The position numbers were made by a program, and so were the translations under genes. From CBFHND01 sp965657085 (GTDB taxonomy: Bacteria; Pseudomonadota; Alphaproteobacteria; Rhodobacterales; Rhodobacteraceae), in the NCBI GenBank assembly GCA_965657085.1, contig CBFHND010000003.1, positions 157,356 through 221,355 on the forward strand: DNA of 64,000 bases. Reading direction: 5' to 3'. Under the pieces are notes generated by a model. That model was not told where the DNA came from. It did no database searches and saw only the letters and a program-made list of their open reading frames with translations. Positions 19,456 through 27,864 of the stretch are shown piece after piece. How positions within the stretch are numbered: position 1 is the first letter of the stretch; each line of letters begins with the position of its first letter.

Positions 19456-20384
19456 GCCGTGTCCCCCCCACTGCTGCGGCCAAAATTCGGCGCGTCGGTG
19501 TCCTGGCCCGCCTCGATGATGCTGCGCCGAATGGCGCGGGTGCGGGTGAAGTAATCAAACAGGTGGTCCCCGTCCCCGGTGCGGATCGCGCGTTGCAGGG
19601 CAAAAAGCTCCTCGGTGAAACGGCCCAGAATTTCCAGCGTCGCCTCGCGGTTGGTCAGGAAAACGTCGCGCCACATCGTGGGGTCAGAGGCCGCGATGCG
19701 GGTGAAATCCCGGAAGCCTGCGGCGGAGTATTTGATGACCTCGCTGTCAGTCACCCGGCGCAGATCATCGGCCACGCCCACCATCGTGTAAGCGATGAGG
19801 TGCGGCGCATGGCTGGTCACCGCCAGCACCAGATCGTGGTGATCCGCGTCCATCTCGTCGACGTTTGCGCCCATGCCTTCCCACAGAGCGCGCAGCCGCG
19901 CGACGGCGTCCGCGTCCGACCCTTCGACCGGCACGATCAGTGTCCAGCGGTTGTCAAAAAGGGTGGCAAAGCCCGATTCCGGCCCCGAGTGTTCGGTGCC
20001 CGCAACCGGGTGGGCGGGGATGAAATGCACGCCCGGCGGCAGATGCGGGCCCACGGCATCGACCACGTCCCGCTTGACCGATCCCACGTCCGACACTGTC
20101 GCCCCCGGCGCCAGATGCGGCGCGATGTCAGCGGCCACGGCGCCCATCACGCCCACGGGCACACAGAGCACCACCAGATCGGCGTCTTTGACCGCCTCGG
20201 CAACGCTGTCGCACACCCGGTCGCACAGGTCGATCCGGCGCGCGGTCTCGCGGGTCTCGGCGCTGCGGGCATAGCCTGTGACCTCACCCGCCAATCCGCC
20301 CCGTTTCATCGCCCAGAACATCGAGGACGCAATCAGGCCCAGCCCGATCAGCGCCACGCGGTTGTAGATCGGTGTAGTGGTCAT
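19452..20384 (-). CDS. tyrC: Prephenate/arogenate dehydrogenase
   Basis: NAD(P)-dependent oxidative step to tyrosine. 310 residues from the ATG at 20384, which overlaps the hisC TGA (ATGA) and has GGAGGG eight bases upstream; an ATG five codons earlier is less well placed. The Rossmann loop GLGLIASSM is near the N-terminus, followed by GSVKRDVV, FIPAHPVAGTEHSGP and SHAPHLIAYTMV, all typical TyrA motifs. The short form without chorismate mutase or ACT domain is common in alphaproteobacteria as arogenate/cyclohexadienyl dehydrogenase. Confidence 0.9.
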   Translation of the reverse strand: MTTTPIYNRVALIGLGLIASSMFWAMKRGGLAGEVTGYARSAETRETARRIDLCDRVCDSVAEAVKDADLVVLCVPVGVMGAVAADIAPHLAPGATVSDVGSVKRDVVDAVGPHLPPGVHFIPAHPVAGTEHSGPESGFATLFDNRWTLIVPVEGSDADAVARLRALWEGMGANVDEMDADHHDLVLAVTSHAPHLIAYTMVGVADDLRRVTDSEVIKYSAAGFRDFTRIAASDPTMWRDVFLTNREATLEILGRFTEELFALQRAIRTGDGDHLFDYFTRTRAIRRSIIEAGQDTDAPNFGRSSGGDTA

Positions 20385-21475
20385 TGCGCAGCCCTCCATT
20401 CGGCCAGGGCGTCGATCACCCGGCCCGTCTGATCCGCATCGCCCACGGTGATCCGCAGGCCTTCGGGAAAGCCGTAGGACGTGGGCCGCCGGATGATGAT
20501 CCCTGCCGCGTTCAGTGCTGCCTCCGCCGCATCGGCCTCCGCCCTGTCAGCGAACCGCGCCAGCACGAAATTGCCATGGGCATCGTCACAAGCCGCACCC
20601 AGCTGGCGCAGTGCTCCGGTCAGCCGCGCGCGCTGCTCGGCATTGAGCGCCGCACAAGTCCGCACCCAATCGCGGTCCCGAATGGCGGCCTCAGCGGCGG
20701 CCAGTTGCACCACCGACAGGTTGAAAGGCTGGCGGATGCGGGTCATCACGTCGATCATCGCAGCCGGGCCATAGCCCCAGCCGATACGCAGCCCACCCAG
20801 CCCGAAAATCTTGGAAAAGGTGCGGGTCATCAGCACGTTGGGTCGTGTCGCTGCCAACGTGACCCCGCCATCATAGCCTTCGGCATATTCGGCATAGGCC
20901 CCGTCGATCACCAGAATAACATGGTCCGGCAGCCCATCGGCCAACCGCTCCAGATCGCCATCGGGCAACATCGTGCCCGTGGGATTGGCCGGGTTGGCCA
21001 GAAACACCAGCCGGGTGCGGTCGGTCACGGCCCCGAGGATAATATCCACATCCACCACCCGGTCGCTTTCAGGCAGGCACACCGGCGTGGCGCCGGCCAT
21101 ATGCGACAGGATCGGGTACATGGAAAACCCGTGCTCGGTATAGATGATTTCATCACCCGGCCCCGAAAACGCCGTGGCCACGAATTGCAGCACCTCGTCC
21201 GATCCAACGCCACAGATGATGCGCGCAGGGTCCAGCCCATGCACTTCGCCAATGGCCGCGCGCAATGCGGCGTGATCGGTGGAGGGATAGAGATGCACGT
21301 CCTGCGCCGCCGCAATCAGCGCCGCCTTGGCCGCAGGCGGCGCACCCAGCGGGTTTTCATTGGACGACAGCTTGAGCACATCGGCCACACCGTCCAGATG
21401 GGCCTTGCCGCTTTGATACAGCGCGATGTTCATGATCCCCGGTTGCGGTTCGATCTTGCCCATGGTCTGGCCCAT
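20381..21475 (-). CDS. hisC: Histidinol-phosphate aminotransferase (possibly aromatic aminotransferase)
   Basis: PLP-dependent class I/II aminotransferase, 364 residues. The Schiff-base lysine is K222 in RTFSKIFGLGGLRIGWG. LSSNENPLG and NPANPTGT are family motifs. Translational overlap with the tyrosine dehydrogenase gene suggests that it may also or mainly serve tyrosine/phenylalanine synthesis, since HisC-type enzymes often accept prephenate or aromatic keto acids. AGGA precedes the start by six bases. An ATG four codons later is possible. Confidence 0.88.
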   Translation of the reverse strand: MGQTMGKIEPQPGIMNIALYQSGKAHLDGVADVLKLSSNENPLGAPPAAKAALIAAAQDVHLYPSTDHAALRAAIGEVHGLDPARIICGVGSDEVLQFVATAFSGPGDEIIYTEHGFSMYPILSHMAGATPVCLPESDRVVDVDIILGAVTDRTRLVFLANPANPTGTMLPDGDLERLADGLPDHVILVIDGAYAEYAEGYDGGVTLAATRPNVLMTRTFSKIFGLGGLRIGWGYGPAAMIDVMTRIRQPFNLSVVQLAAAEAAIRDRDWVRTCAALNAEQRARLTGALRQLGAACDDAHGNFVLARFADRAEADAAEAALNAAGIIIRRPTSYGFPEGLRITVGDADQTGRVIDALAEWRAAQ

Positions 21476-21540
21476 ATCCTGTCCTTTCAGGCTTTGGTGA
21501 TGTTCTAGCCCTGCAAACCCTGCGGGACCAGCGCGAAACG

Positions 21541-21576
21541 AAAAAGGCCGCGGCGGTGTCCCGTCGCGGCCTGTTT
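21541..21576 (-). terminator. Rho-independent terminator of rpsD
   Basis: On the minus strand, GGCCGCG pairs with CGCGGCC across a GC-rich inner segment (21546-21572), followed by TTTTT. It begins about 25 bases after the rpsD stop. The upstream TTTT on the opposite strand could let it work both ways, but hisC runs away from it. Confidence 0.85.
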
Positions 21577-21598
21577 TGGCTTGGAATGTCGGCGAAGT

Positions 21599-22219
21599 TT
21601 AGTTCTTCGCGTAGAATTCCACGACGAGGTTCGGCTCCATCATCACTGGATAAGGCACGTCGCCCAGAGCCGGTGTGCGCACGAATGTCGCTGTCATCTT
21701 GGAATGGTCCGCGTCGATGTAGTCAGGCACATCACGCTCGGGCAGTTGTGTCGCCTCAAGAAGTGCTGCCATCTGCTTGGACCGGTCACGCACTTCGATC
21801 ACGTCGCCTTCCTTCACGCGGTAGGAGGGGATGTTCACCTTTTTGCCGTTCACACGGACGTGGCCGTGGTTCACGAACTGACGCGCGGCAAACACGGTCG
21901 CCACGAACTTGGCACGGTACACAACCGCGTCCAGGCGACGCTCCAGCAGACCCACGAGGTTTTCACCCGTGTCACCGCCCACACGGTCGGCTTCTGCATA
22001 GATGCGGCGGAATTGTTTTTCCGTCAGGTCGCCGTAGTAGCCTTTCAGCTTCTGCTTGGCACGCAGCTGGATACCGAAATCCGACAGTTTGCCCTTGCGG
22101 CGCTGACCGTGCTGACCGGGGCCATATTCACGACGGTTGACGGGGGATTTGGGGCGGCCCCAAATGTTTTCGCCCATGCGGCGATCGATCTTGTACTTGG
22201 CAGACGTGCGTTTTGTCAC
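21599..22219 (-). CDS. rpsD: 30S ribosomal protein S4
   Basis: Primary 16S rRNA-binding protein and small-subunit assembly factor. 206 residues from a GTG start with AAGGAG seven bases upstream (TKRTSAKYKIDRR). The S4 domain RRLDAVVYRAKFVATVFAARQFVNHGHVRVNG is clear. The gene is solitary, outside the alpha operon, with a promoter and a ~140-base leader of its own. The terminator lies immediately downstream. Confidence 0.97.
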   Translation of the reverse strand: MTKRTSAKYKIDRRMGENIWGRPKSPVNRREYGPGQHGQRRKGKLSDFGIQLRAKQKLKGYYGDLTEKQFRRIYAEADRVGGDTGENLVGLLERRLDAVVYRAKFVATVFAARQFVNHGHVRVNGKKVNIPSYRVKEGDVIEVRDRSKQMAALLEATQLPERDVPDYIDADHSKMTATFVRTPALGDVPYPVMMEPNLVVEFYAKN

Positions 22220-22257
22220 GGCTGATCTCCTTCTGTTAATATGCTTCCACAACTTGT

Positions 22258-22283
22258 CCCAAAAGTGCGTACCACTTTTGGGG
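22258..22283. repeat. Perfect palindrome CCCAAAAGTG/CACTTTTGGG in the rpsD leader
   Basis: CCCAAAAGTG and CACTTTTGGG form ten-base arms with a five-base CGTAC loop, ending about 40 bases before the rpsD start codon. No T-run follows it on the rpsD strand. Similar CCAAAAGTG...CACTTTTGG elements occur as repeats in many alphaproteobacterial genomes, as I recall, so it may be one copy of such a repeat. Confidence 0.8.
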
Positions 22284-22368
22284 CCGTGGACAGCGGAAGG
22301 GCGTTGTCCTCTGGCCGAAGCCCGACAGGCATCCCCTCGCAGGGGCCACCAACACCAATGAAGCCGCG

Positions 22369-22396
22369 CTTATACGCGTGCAGCGGACAGAGTCAA
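22369..22396 (-). promoter_or_regulatory. Sigma70-type promoter of rpsD
   Basis: On the minus strand, TTGACT is followed by a 16-base spacer and TATAAG. Transcription would begin near 22362 and leave a leader of about 140 bases. It is one of the clearest promoters in the window. Confidence 0.7.
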
Positions 22397-22535
22397 CGCC
22401 CCTTTGGTGTGGTGCACTCGTTCGCCAAGGAAATGCGTCAGATCTGTTTCTCCAGAAGGGTGAACGGCGCCAAGCGAACGACTGGTTTGAGCCCGAAGTG
22501 TCCGATGCTGCGCTGTGCATGAATGGCCGCTATCG

Positions 22536-22967
22536 CTAAACGTCAAAGCCTCTGTTCCACCATCTGTTTGGGTTGTCCCGATCTTCGCTAAAGTCAGCGC
22601 GGCTCGCCAGAACCCGCTGAATCAAAATGACGGGCTCTTCATATGAATGTGTCTCTCGAACTGCTTCGATGGCCTTTGCAAGCATTGCTGCATCTCCATC
22701 TACTGTGAACGTCAGTACTCTTGCCGGCATTTCAACCGTTTCTGGGCTATCGCCCAGCTTCGAACCTTTCTTAGGTCGAAAAAACTGCTTTCCTGCAAAG
22801 CTCTCGAAAGCCACGCCCTCGTAGGGGCCATAGGGCAGGCTGATCGCCTCAACAACCGCCTCTCTGACGCGCGCATCGTCTCGGTCTGCCAGTTCGACCC
22901 AGACAAACCAAACGCTGGCGAATGAACACGTTGTCAGGTGGCTGTTAAGTTCGGATATTTCTTTCAT
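22536..22967 (-). CDS. Small NIF3/CutA-like protein of unknown function
   Basis: 143 residues. The C-terminal ETHSYEEPVILIQRVLASR resembles the HPYEEPV motif of the NIF3-like inserted domain and of CutA1, both of which form trimeric ferredoxin-like folds. No metal-binding role can be proved. GAGG lies six bases before the ATG. It is divergent from a YafY/WYL-type regulator 105 bases away and is likely its target. GC content is visibly lower than in the surrounding genes, which suggests transfer from elsewhere. Confidence 0.65.
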   Translation of the reverse strand: MKEISELNSHLTTCSFASVWFVWVELADRDDARVREAVVEAISLPYGPYEGVAFESFAGKQFFRPKKGSKLGDSPETVEMPARVLTFTVDGDAAMLAKAIEAVRETHSYEEPVILIQRVLASRADFSEDRDNPNRWWNRGFDV

Positions 22968-23015
22968 GGCGACCCTCTTTCGGCTTTCGATTTACGGTCG
23001 GATAGCAGAAGCTTA

Positions 23016-23033
23016 CTGACATCAGGGTGTCAG
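23016..23033. promoter_or_regulatory. Inverted repeat CTGACA-N6-TGTCAG in a divergent promoter region
   Basis: A perfect six-base inverted repeat with a six-base spacer (TCAGGG) lies 40 bases before the regulator start and 49 bases before the divergent gene. Its position between a YafY/WYL-family regulator and its neighbour makes it a candidate operator. Similar TGACA...TGTCA sites are, to my memory, seen beside other YafY-type regulators. Confidence 0.5.
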
Positions 23034-23072
23034 CAACGGTTCGAACGGCCGCAAAAAGGGGAGAGCAAGCTG

Positions 23073-23759
23073 ATGGCGCAGACAGAAAGACTGTTCGACA
23101 TTATCCAAATGCTCAGGTCTGCGCAAAAGCCTGTTCTTGCCGCAGAAATCGCAGAGGCCCTCGAAGTCTCAACGAGAACGATCTATCGCGACATTGCGCA
23201 CCTTCAGGCCCGACAAGTTCCGATCCAAGGCGAGACCGGCATCGGCTATATCATGCGTGATGGATATGACCTGCCACCGCTCAGTTTTGACGAAGATGAG
23301 GCGGAAGCAATTGTTGTCGGCCTGTCCCTCGTCTCGCGGACAGGCGACAAGGGACTTTGGAAGTCAGCTAAAAGTGCAGCGCGCAAGCTCAGGGCAGTCG
23401 CACCCGGCCTGCGTCATCTAATTGCTTCGTCTTGGGGGGCCGACCCACCCAATGCCGACGCTGGCATGTTGATCCGGCGGGCGATCCGCTCAGAACATAA
23501 ACTGCATCTGTCCTACAAGGACGCAACCGAGCGCGCGACAGACCGCGTCGTCTGGCCGTTGGCGATGATCTATTATTGTGACAACGAAGTCCTCGTAGCT
23601 TGGTGCGAGTTGCGGAGTGCCATCAGACATTTTCGGGTAGACAGGATGCAAGAGTGTGGCCAGCTTGAAGATCAGTTTCGTGGATCTGGGGCATCAATCC
23701 TTGCGGAATGGGAAGCAGATCACAAAGCTCTAGTCGTTCAGACGGAGACCTTGTTTTGA
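23073..23759 (+). CDS. YafY/WYL-type HTH transcriptional regulator
   Basis: 228 residues from the ATG at 23073, with AGGGGAG about nine bases upstream. The N-terminal HTH_11 domain is clear: TERLFDIIQMLRSAQKPVLAAEIAEALEVSTRTIYRDIAHLQ (about 4-45). The C-terminal part (IRSEHKLHLSYKDATERATDRVVWPLAMIYYCDNEVLVAWCELRSAIRHFRVDRM) is a WYL domain, a ligand-sensing module. It probably represses or activates the divergent small gene and itself. Lower GC than neighbours. Confidence 0.88.
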   Translation: MAQTERLFDIIQMLRSAQKPVLAAEIAEALEVSTRTIYRDIAHLQARQVPIQGETGIGYIMRDGYDLPPLSFDEDEAEAIVVGLSLVSRTGDKGLWKSAKSAARKLRAVAPGLRHLIASSWGADPPNADAGMLIRRAIRSEHKLHLSYKDATERATDRVVWPLAMIYYCDNEVLVAWCELRSAIRHFRVDRMQECGQLEDQFRGSGASILAEWEADHKALVVQTETLF

Positions 23760-23980
23760 CGCCGCCGCGTTAAAGCCGTCGTTCGAGGAAAAAGGACGTG
23801 CGGCAACTTCGTCCCGCAAAGCGGACACAGCATCCAAAGGTTGCACCGTAGCGGAGGAACTGGCGCAACAGACACTCCGGGCCGCCACTCACCCCCGACG
23901 ATCCCGCCTTCGCACGTAGTGGTTTTTCCGGCCAGCCCGAAAGCGCCAACCAAACGTCCACCACGCCATGTACCCAAAAC
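23760..23980. other. Degenerate intergenic sequence
   Basis: About 220 bases between the regulator and tag. No gene can be supported. A short minus-strand frame is open (79 codons) but has no start context or conserved domain. The stretch AAAGGACGTGCGGCAACTTCGTCCCGCAAAGCGGAC reads like a decayed repeat found in several Rhodobacteraceae, which is memory only. Confidence 0.3.
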
Positions 23981-24553
23981 CTACCGCGCCATCTGCACGA
24001 CCTTCTCGTGACAATGGCAGCTCACGATATGGTCGTTGACCAGCCCGCAGGCTTCCATGAAGGCATAGACAATGGTCGGGCCGCAAAACCGGAACCCCTG
24101 CTTCTTGAGATCCTTCGAGATTCGCGTGCTGAGATCGGTAAAGGGCGGCACCTCTGCTTGCGTGCGAAACTTCGGCTGTAGGGGCGCCCCGTCAACATAG
24201 GTCCAAAGATAGTCATCAAACCCTTGTTGGGCGCTCATCTCAAGGTAGGCGCGGGCGTTGGTGATGGTCGCTTCGATCTTGCCCCGATGCCGGATGATGC
24301 CCGGATTCTGCAACAACCGCTGCACATCCGCCTCGCCCCATCCGGCGATCACCTCGGGGTCGAACCCTGCAAAAGCCTCGCGGAAATTATCGCGCTTTTT
24401 CAATATGGTGATCCAGCTCAGCCCGGCCTGAAACCCATCAAGTATCAGCTTTTCCCACAGCGCGCGCGCGTCGTATTCGGGCACGCCCCATTCGGTGTCG
24501 TGATAGTCGAGGTAAATCTGTTCGGCCCCCGCCCAACCGCAGCGTTCAACCAT
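23981..24553 (-). CDS. tag: DNA-3-methyladenine glycosylase I
   Basis: Removes 3-methyladenine from alkylated DNA to start base excision repair. 190 residues from the ATG at 24553 (MVERCGWAGAEQIYLDYHDTEW), aligning with the E. coli start MERCGW. The zinc-binding C and H residues near the ends (C5 and the C-terminal HIVSCHCH cluster) and the DGFQAGLSWITILKKR block match Tag. AGGGG lies upstream of the start. An in-frame ATG eight codons earlier is possible. Confidence 0.93.
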   Translation of the reverse strand: MVERCGWAGAEQIYLDYHDTEWGVPEYDARALWEKLILDGFQAGLSWITILKKRDNFREAFAGFDPEVIAGWGEADVQRLLQNPGIIRHRGKIEATITNARAYLEMSAQQGFDDYLWTYVDGAPLQPKFRTQAEVPPFTDLSTRISKDLKKQGFRFCGPTIVYAFMEACGLVNDHIVSCHCHEKVVQMAR

Positions 24554-24649
24554 TACGTGACCCCTTGTTTCCACCATCGGTACAATTGGAATAAAATAGG
24601 AACATTAAGCCGTTGTTAGAGGTTCCGGAGTCACAAGTCTACACGCACA

Positions 24650-25507
24650 GTGAGTGAGGTTTGGATCTTGGTTTCCAGAAAGCAACGGTTTGCCGACGTG
24701 CCCCCGGGCGGGGACAATCCGCTGAACTTTGCGGTCAACGCGCGGGACAAATCGACCTTGGACATGGTGGCCGAAGCGATCCGCCACAAACAGACCCTTC
24801 TGGCCTTTCAGCCCGTGGTGGTGTCCCAGGACCCCGGCAGGGTCGGCTTTTACGAGGCGCTGATCCGGGTCATGGACGACACCGGGCGCATCATCCCGGC
24901 CAAGGATTTCATGCCGGTGGTGGAACAGACAGAACTGGGCCGCGAAATTGATGCCTTGTCGCTTCAGATGGGTCTGCGCGCTCTGCACGAGGTGCCGAAC
25001 CTGCGCCTGTCCATCAACATGTCGGCCCGGTCCATCGGCTATCAACGCTGGTCCAACACGCTCAAGCGCTGGCTGGACCGCGACGCAACCATTGCCGAAC
25101 GGTTGATCCTCGAAATCACCGAAGGCTCTGCAATGACGATGCCCGAACTGGTGATCGACTTCATGGATCGCTGGCAGGCGCGCGGCATCTGCTTTGCACT
25201 GGATGATTTTGGCGCGGGCCAGACCGCCCTGCGCTACTTCAAGGATTTCTTCTTTGACGTGCTGAAAATCGATGGCCAATTCTGCGTGGGCATTGCACGC
25301 GATCCCGACAATCAGGCGCTGGTGGCATCGATGGTGTCCATCGCCAAACACTTCGAGATGCTGACCGTGGCCGAATTCATCGAAACCGAAGAAGACGCCA
25401 TGACACTCGCCAATATGGGCATCGATTGCTTGCAAGGCTTCCTTTATGGTGCGCCCAGCACGCGGCCATCGTGGATGATGAAAGGCGGCCAACGCGCCGC
25501 AGGGTGA
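24650..25507 (+). CDS. EAL-domain protein (putative cyclic-di-GMP phosphodiesterase)
   Basis: 285 residues, one EAL domain with no visible sensor domain. The signature glutamate motif YEAL is at 68-71, followed by LSINMSA, EITEG, the DDFGAGQT loop, LKID and the AEFIETEED segment, so metal and substrate residues look intact and activity is plausible. The start is uncertain: GTG at 24650, or a TTG six codons later with GAGG upstream. Tag is divergent. No GGDEF partner is nearby. Confidence 0.85.
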   Translation: MSEVWILVSRKQRFADVPPGGDNPLNFAVNARDKSTLDMVAEAIRHKQTLLAFQPVVVSQDPGRVGFYEALIRVMDDTGRIIPAKDFMPVVEQTELGREIDALSLQMGLRALHEVPNLRLSINMSARSIGYQRWSNTLKRWLDRDATIAERLILEITEGSAMTMPELVIDFMDRWQARGICFALDDFGAGQTALRYFKDFFFDVLKIDGQFCVGIARDPDNQALVASMVSIAKHFEMLTVAEFIETEEDAMTLANMGIDCLQGFLYGAPSTRPSWMMKGGQRAAG

Positions 25508-25732
25508 TCCGTTTCAAACCGCACCGGCCCGCTGCGCCGCATGCACAACGCCCGGGCCCGCCCCTCTGTGCAGATACAGTCAAATCCCGCCACCCCCATC
25601 GGCTGAGACACCCTGTCCGTTGCCGCGGCGCGGCGAATCCGATAAGCACCCGCGCAAGGCGAGGGTGTGGGGCCGCTCGTGTTGTGCATGGTCCCGAGCG
25701 ACCCTCGATCACTTTGAAAGAGGAAATTCACC

Positions 25733-26908
25733 ATGACCAACATCGTCATCGCATCCGCTGCGCGCACTGCCGTCGGCAGCTTCAGCGGGTCCTTTGCCAA
25801 CACTCCGGCACATGATCTGGGCACCACCGTTCTCGAAGCCATCGTTGAACGCGCGGGCATCGACAAGGCGGATGTATCGGAAACGATTCTTGGTCAGGTT
25901 TTGACAGCGGCCCAGGGCCAGAACCCCGCCCGTCAGGCACATATCAACGCGGGCCTGCCACAGGAAAGTGCCGCGTGGGGCATCAACCAGGTCTGCGGGT
26001 CGGGCCTGCGCGCCGTGGCCCTTGCCGCACAGCACATCCAACTGGGCGACGCTGCAATCGTCGCGGCAGGCGGTCAGGAAAACATGAGCCTCAGCCCCCA
26101 TGCCGCACACCTGCGCGCCGGGCACAAGATGGGCGACATGAAATACATCGACACGATGATCCGCGATGGCCTTTGGGACGCCTTCAACGGCTACCACATG
26201 GGCCAGACGGCCGAGAACGTCGCCGAGAAATGGCAGATCAGCCGCGATGCGCAGGATGAATTCGCCGTCGCCAGCCAGAACAAGGCCGAAGCCGCCCAGA
26301 AGGCTGGCAAATTCGCCGACGAAATCGTGCCCTTCACCGTGAAGACCCGCAAGGGCGACATCGTGGTCGATGCCGATGAATACATCCGCCACGGCGCCAC
26401 CATGGAAGCCATGCAGAAACTGCGCCCCGCCTTCACCAAGGACGGATCGGTCACAGCCGCCAATGCTTCCGGCCTGAATGATGGTGCCGCCGCGGCCCTG
26501 ATGATGACTGCCGACGAGGCCGAAAAGCGCGGCATCGAACCGCTCGCGCGCATCGCCTCCTATGCCACCGCCGGTCTGGACCCGTCGATCATGGGCGTGG
26601 GTCCGATCTATGCCAGCCGCAAGGCGCTGGAAAAGGCGGGCTGGAAGGCCGAAGACCTCGACCTGGTCGAAGCCAACGAAGCCTTCGCCGCCCAGGCCTG
26701 TGCCGTGAACAAGGACATGGGCTGGGATCCGGCAATCGTGAACGTCAACGGCGGCGCAATCGCAATTGGCCACCCCATCGGCGCCTCGGGTGCGCGCATC
26801 CTGAACACCCTCCTGTTCGAAATGAAGCGCCGCGACGCCAAGAAAGGCCTCGCAACCCTGTGCATCGGCGGCGGCATGGGCGTGGCCATGTGCCTTGAAC
26901 GCCCCTGA
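25733..26908 (+). CDS. phaA: Acetyl-CoA acetyltransferase (beta-ketothiolase)
   Basis: Condenses two acetyl-CoA to acetoacetyl-CoA, the first step of polyhydroxybutyrate synthesis. 391 residues. The nucleophile C88 lies in NQVCGSGLRA. GGAIAIGHPIGASG carries the conserved His, and the second cysteine is C377 in LCIGGGMG. GAGGAAATTCACC precedes the ATG. phaB follows 149 bases later, as in many PHB loci; the synthase phaC is not in the window. Confidence 0.95.
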   Translation: MTNIVIASAARTAVGSFSGSFANTPAHDLGTTVLEAIVERAGIDKADVSETILGQVLTAAQGQNPARQAHINAGLPQESAAWGINQVCGSGLRAVALAAQHIQLGDAAIVAAGGQENMSLSPHAAHLRAGHKMGDMKYIDTMIRDGLWDAFNGYHMGQTAENVAEKWQISRDAQDEFAVASQNKAEAAQKAGKFADEIVPFTVKTRKGDIVVDADEYIRHGATMEAMQKLRPAFTKDGSVTAANASGLNDGAAAALMMTADEAEKRGIEPLARIASYATAGLDPSIMGVGPIYASRKALEKAGWKAEDLDLVEANEAFAAQACAVNKDMGWDPAIVNVNGGAIAIGHPIGASGARILNTLLFEMKRRDAKKGLATLCIGGGMGVAMCLERP

Positions 26909-26995
26909 TCCAGATCAAGGCGGCGCACCCGCGCGCCGCCTAATACCCTGACGCAGAGGTCCCCGCAGCTTTTTTGCAAGTGCAGCGTAATATTC

Positions 26996-27024
26996 TTGCG
27001 CATAGCGACATAGCTGCGTAATAA
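26996..27024 (+). promoter_or_regulatory. Candidate promoter of phaB
   Basis: TTGCGC (26996-27001), a 17-base spacer and TAATAA (27019-27024) precede phaB, with transcription starting near 27031. A TGC-rich TTGCAAGTGCAG lies just upstream (26974-26985) and could bind the PHB regulator PhaR, which is known to prefer TGC-containing sites in related species. This would allow phaB to be expressed apart from phaA. Confidence 0.45.
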
Positions 27025-27057
27025 CCTTTCGAACACAAATTGGAGGAGTTTCCTGAT

Positions 27058-27780
27058 ATGTCCCGAGTAGCCCTCGTCACCGGAGGATCCCGCGGGATCG
27101 GTGCGGCCATTTCCCAAGCCCTGAAAGACGCCGGTTACAGCGTTGCCGCAACATATGCGGGCAATGACGAAGCCGCGGCCAAGTTCACCGACGAAACCGG
27201 CATCAAGACCTACAAATGGAACGTCGCGGATTACGACGAATCGACTGCCGGCATCGCACAGGTCGAGGCCGATCTTGGCCCCATCGACGTGGTTGTGGCC
27301 AACGCGGGCATCACCCGCGACGCGCCGTTCCACAAGATGACGCCGGAACAGTGGCATCAGGTCGTCGACACCAACCTCACAGGTGTGTTCAACACCGTGC
27401 ACCCTGTCTGGCCCGGCATGCGCGAACGCAAGTTCGGCCGCGTCATCGTCATCAGCTCGATCAACGGCCAGAAGGGCCAGTTCGCCCAAGTGAACTATGC
27501 CGCGACCAAGGCGGGCGATCTGGGCATCGTCAAATCGCTGGCACAGGAAGGCGCGCGCGCAGGCATCACCGCCAACGCGATCTGCCCCGGCTACATCGGC
27601 ACCGATATGGTCATGGCCGTGCCGGAGAAGGTGCGCGAATCGATCATCGCACAGATCCCCGCAGGCCGTCTGGGCGAGCCTGAGGAAATCGCGCGTTGCG
27701 TGGTGTTCCTTGCCTCCGACGACAGCGGCTTCATCAACGGCTCGACCATTTCGGCCAACGGTGCGCAATTCTTCGTCTGA
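27058..27780 (+). CDS. phaB: Acetoacetyl-CoA reductase
   Basis: NADPH-dependent reduction of acetoacetyl-CoA to (R)-3-hydroxybutyryl-CoA for PHB. 240 residues from the ATG at 27058 with GGAGGAG nine bases upstream. Short-chain dehydrogenase features: cofactor loop GGSRGIG (9-15), NAGITRD, and the catalytic set S134, Y147, K151 (SSIN, then YAATK). The PhaB-specific N-Q-x-x-F-A-Q-V-N-Y-like stretch reads NGQKGQFAQVNYAATKAG. A strong terminator follows. Confidence 0.95.
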   Translation: MSRVALVTGGSRGIGAAISQALKDAGYSVAATYAGNDEAAAKFTDETGIKTYKWNVADYDESTAGIAQVEADLGPIDVVVANAGITRDAPFHKMTPEQWHQVVDTNLTGVFNTVHPVWPGMRERKFGRVIVISSINGQKGQFAQVNYAATKAGDLGIVKSLAQEGARAGITANAICPGYIGTDMVMAVPEKVRESIIAQIPAGRLGEPEEIARCVVFLASDDSGFINGSTISANGAQFFV

Positions 27781-27804
27781 TCTTCTGCAGACGCATCAAA
27801 AAAA

Positions 27805-27832
27805 GGGCCGGTCACTGCGACCGGCCCTTTTC
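27805..27832 (+). terminator. Rho-independent terminator of phaB
   Basis: GGGCCGGTC pairs with GACCGGCCC across a five-base loop, followed by TTTT. Adenines before the stem could let it act in the other direction for the small minus-strand gene just beyond. It begins 25 bases after the phaB stop. Confidence 0.9.
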
Positions 27833-27864
27833 CGTTGATCCCGTAAGTGCGGTGTGCACGCCGC

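Larger units (their letters stand above)
22220..22535 (-). other. rpsD 5' leader and intergenic region
   Basis: About 315 bases without a gene. It holds the rpsD promoter (22369-22396) and a leader of about 140 bases. The leader contains GCGAGGGG, CGGGCTTCGGCC and related small GC hairpins, and near the start codon a perfect 10-base palindrome (22258-22283). S4 autoregulates translation in other bacteria, so the leader could be a regulatory target, but no known S4 pseudoknot was recognised. Confidence 0.5.
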
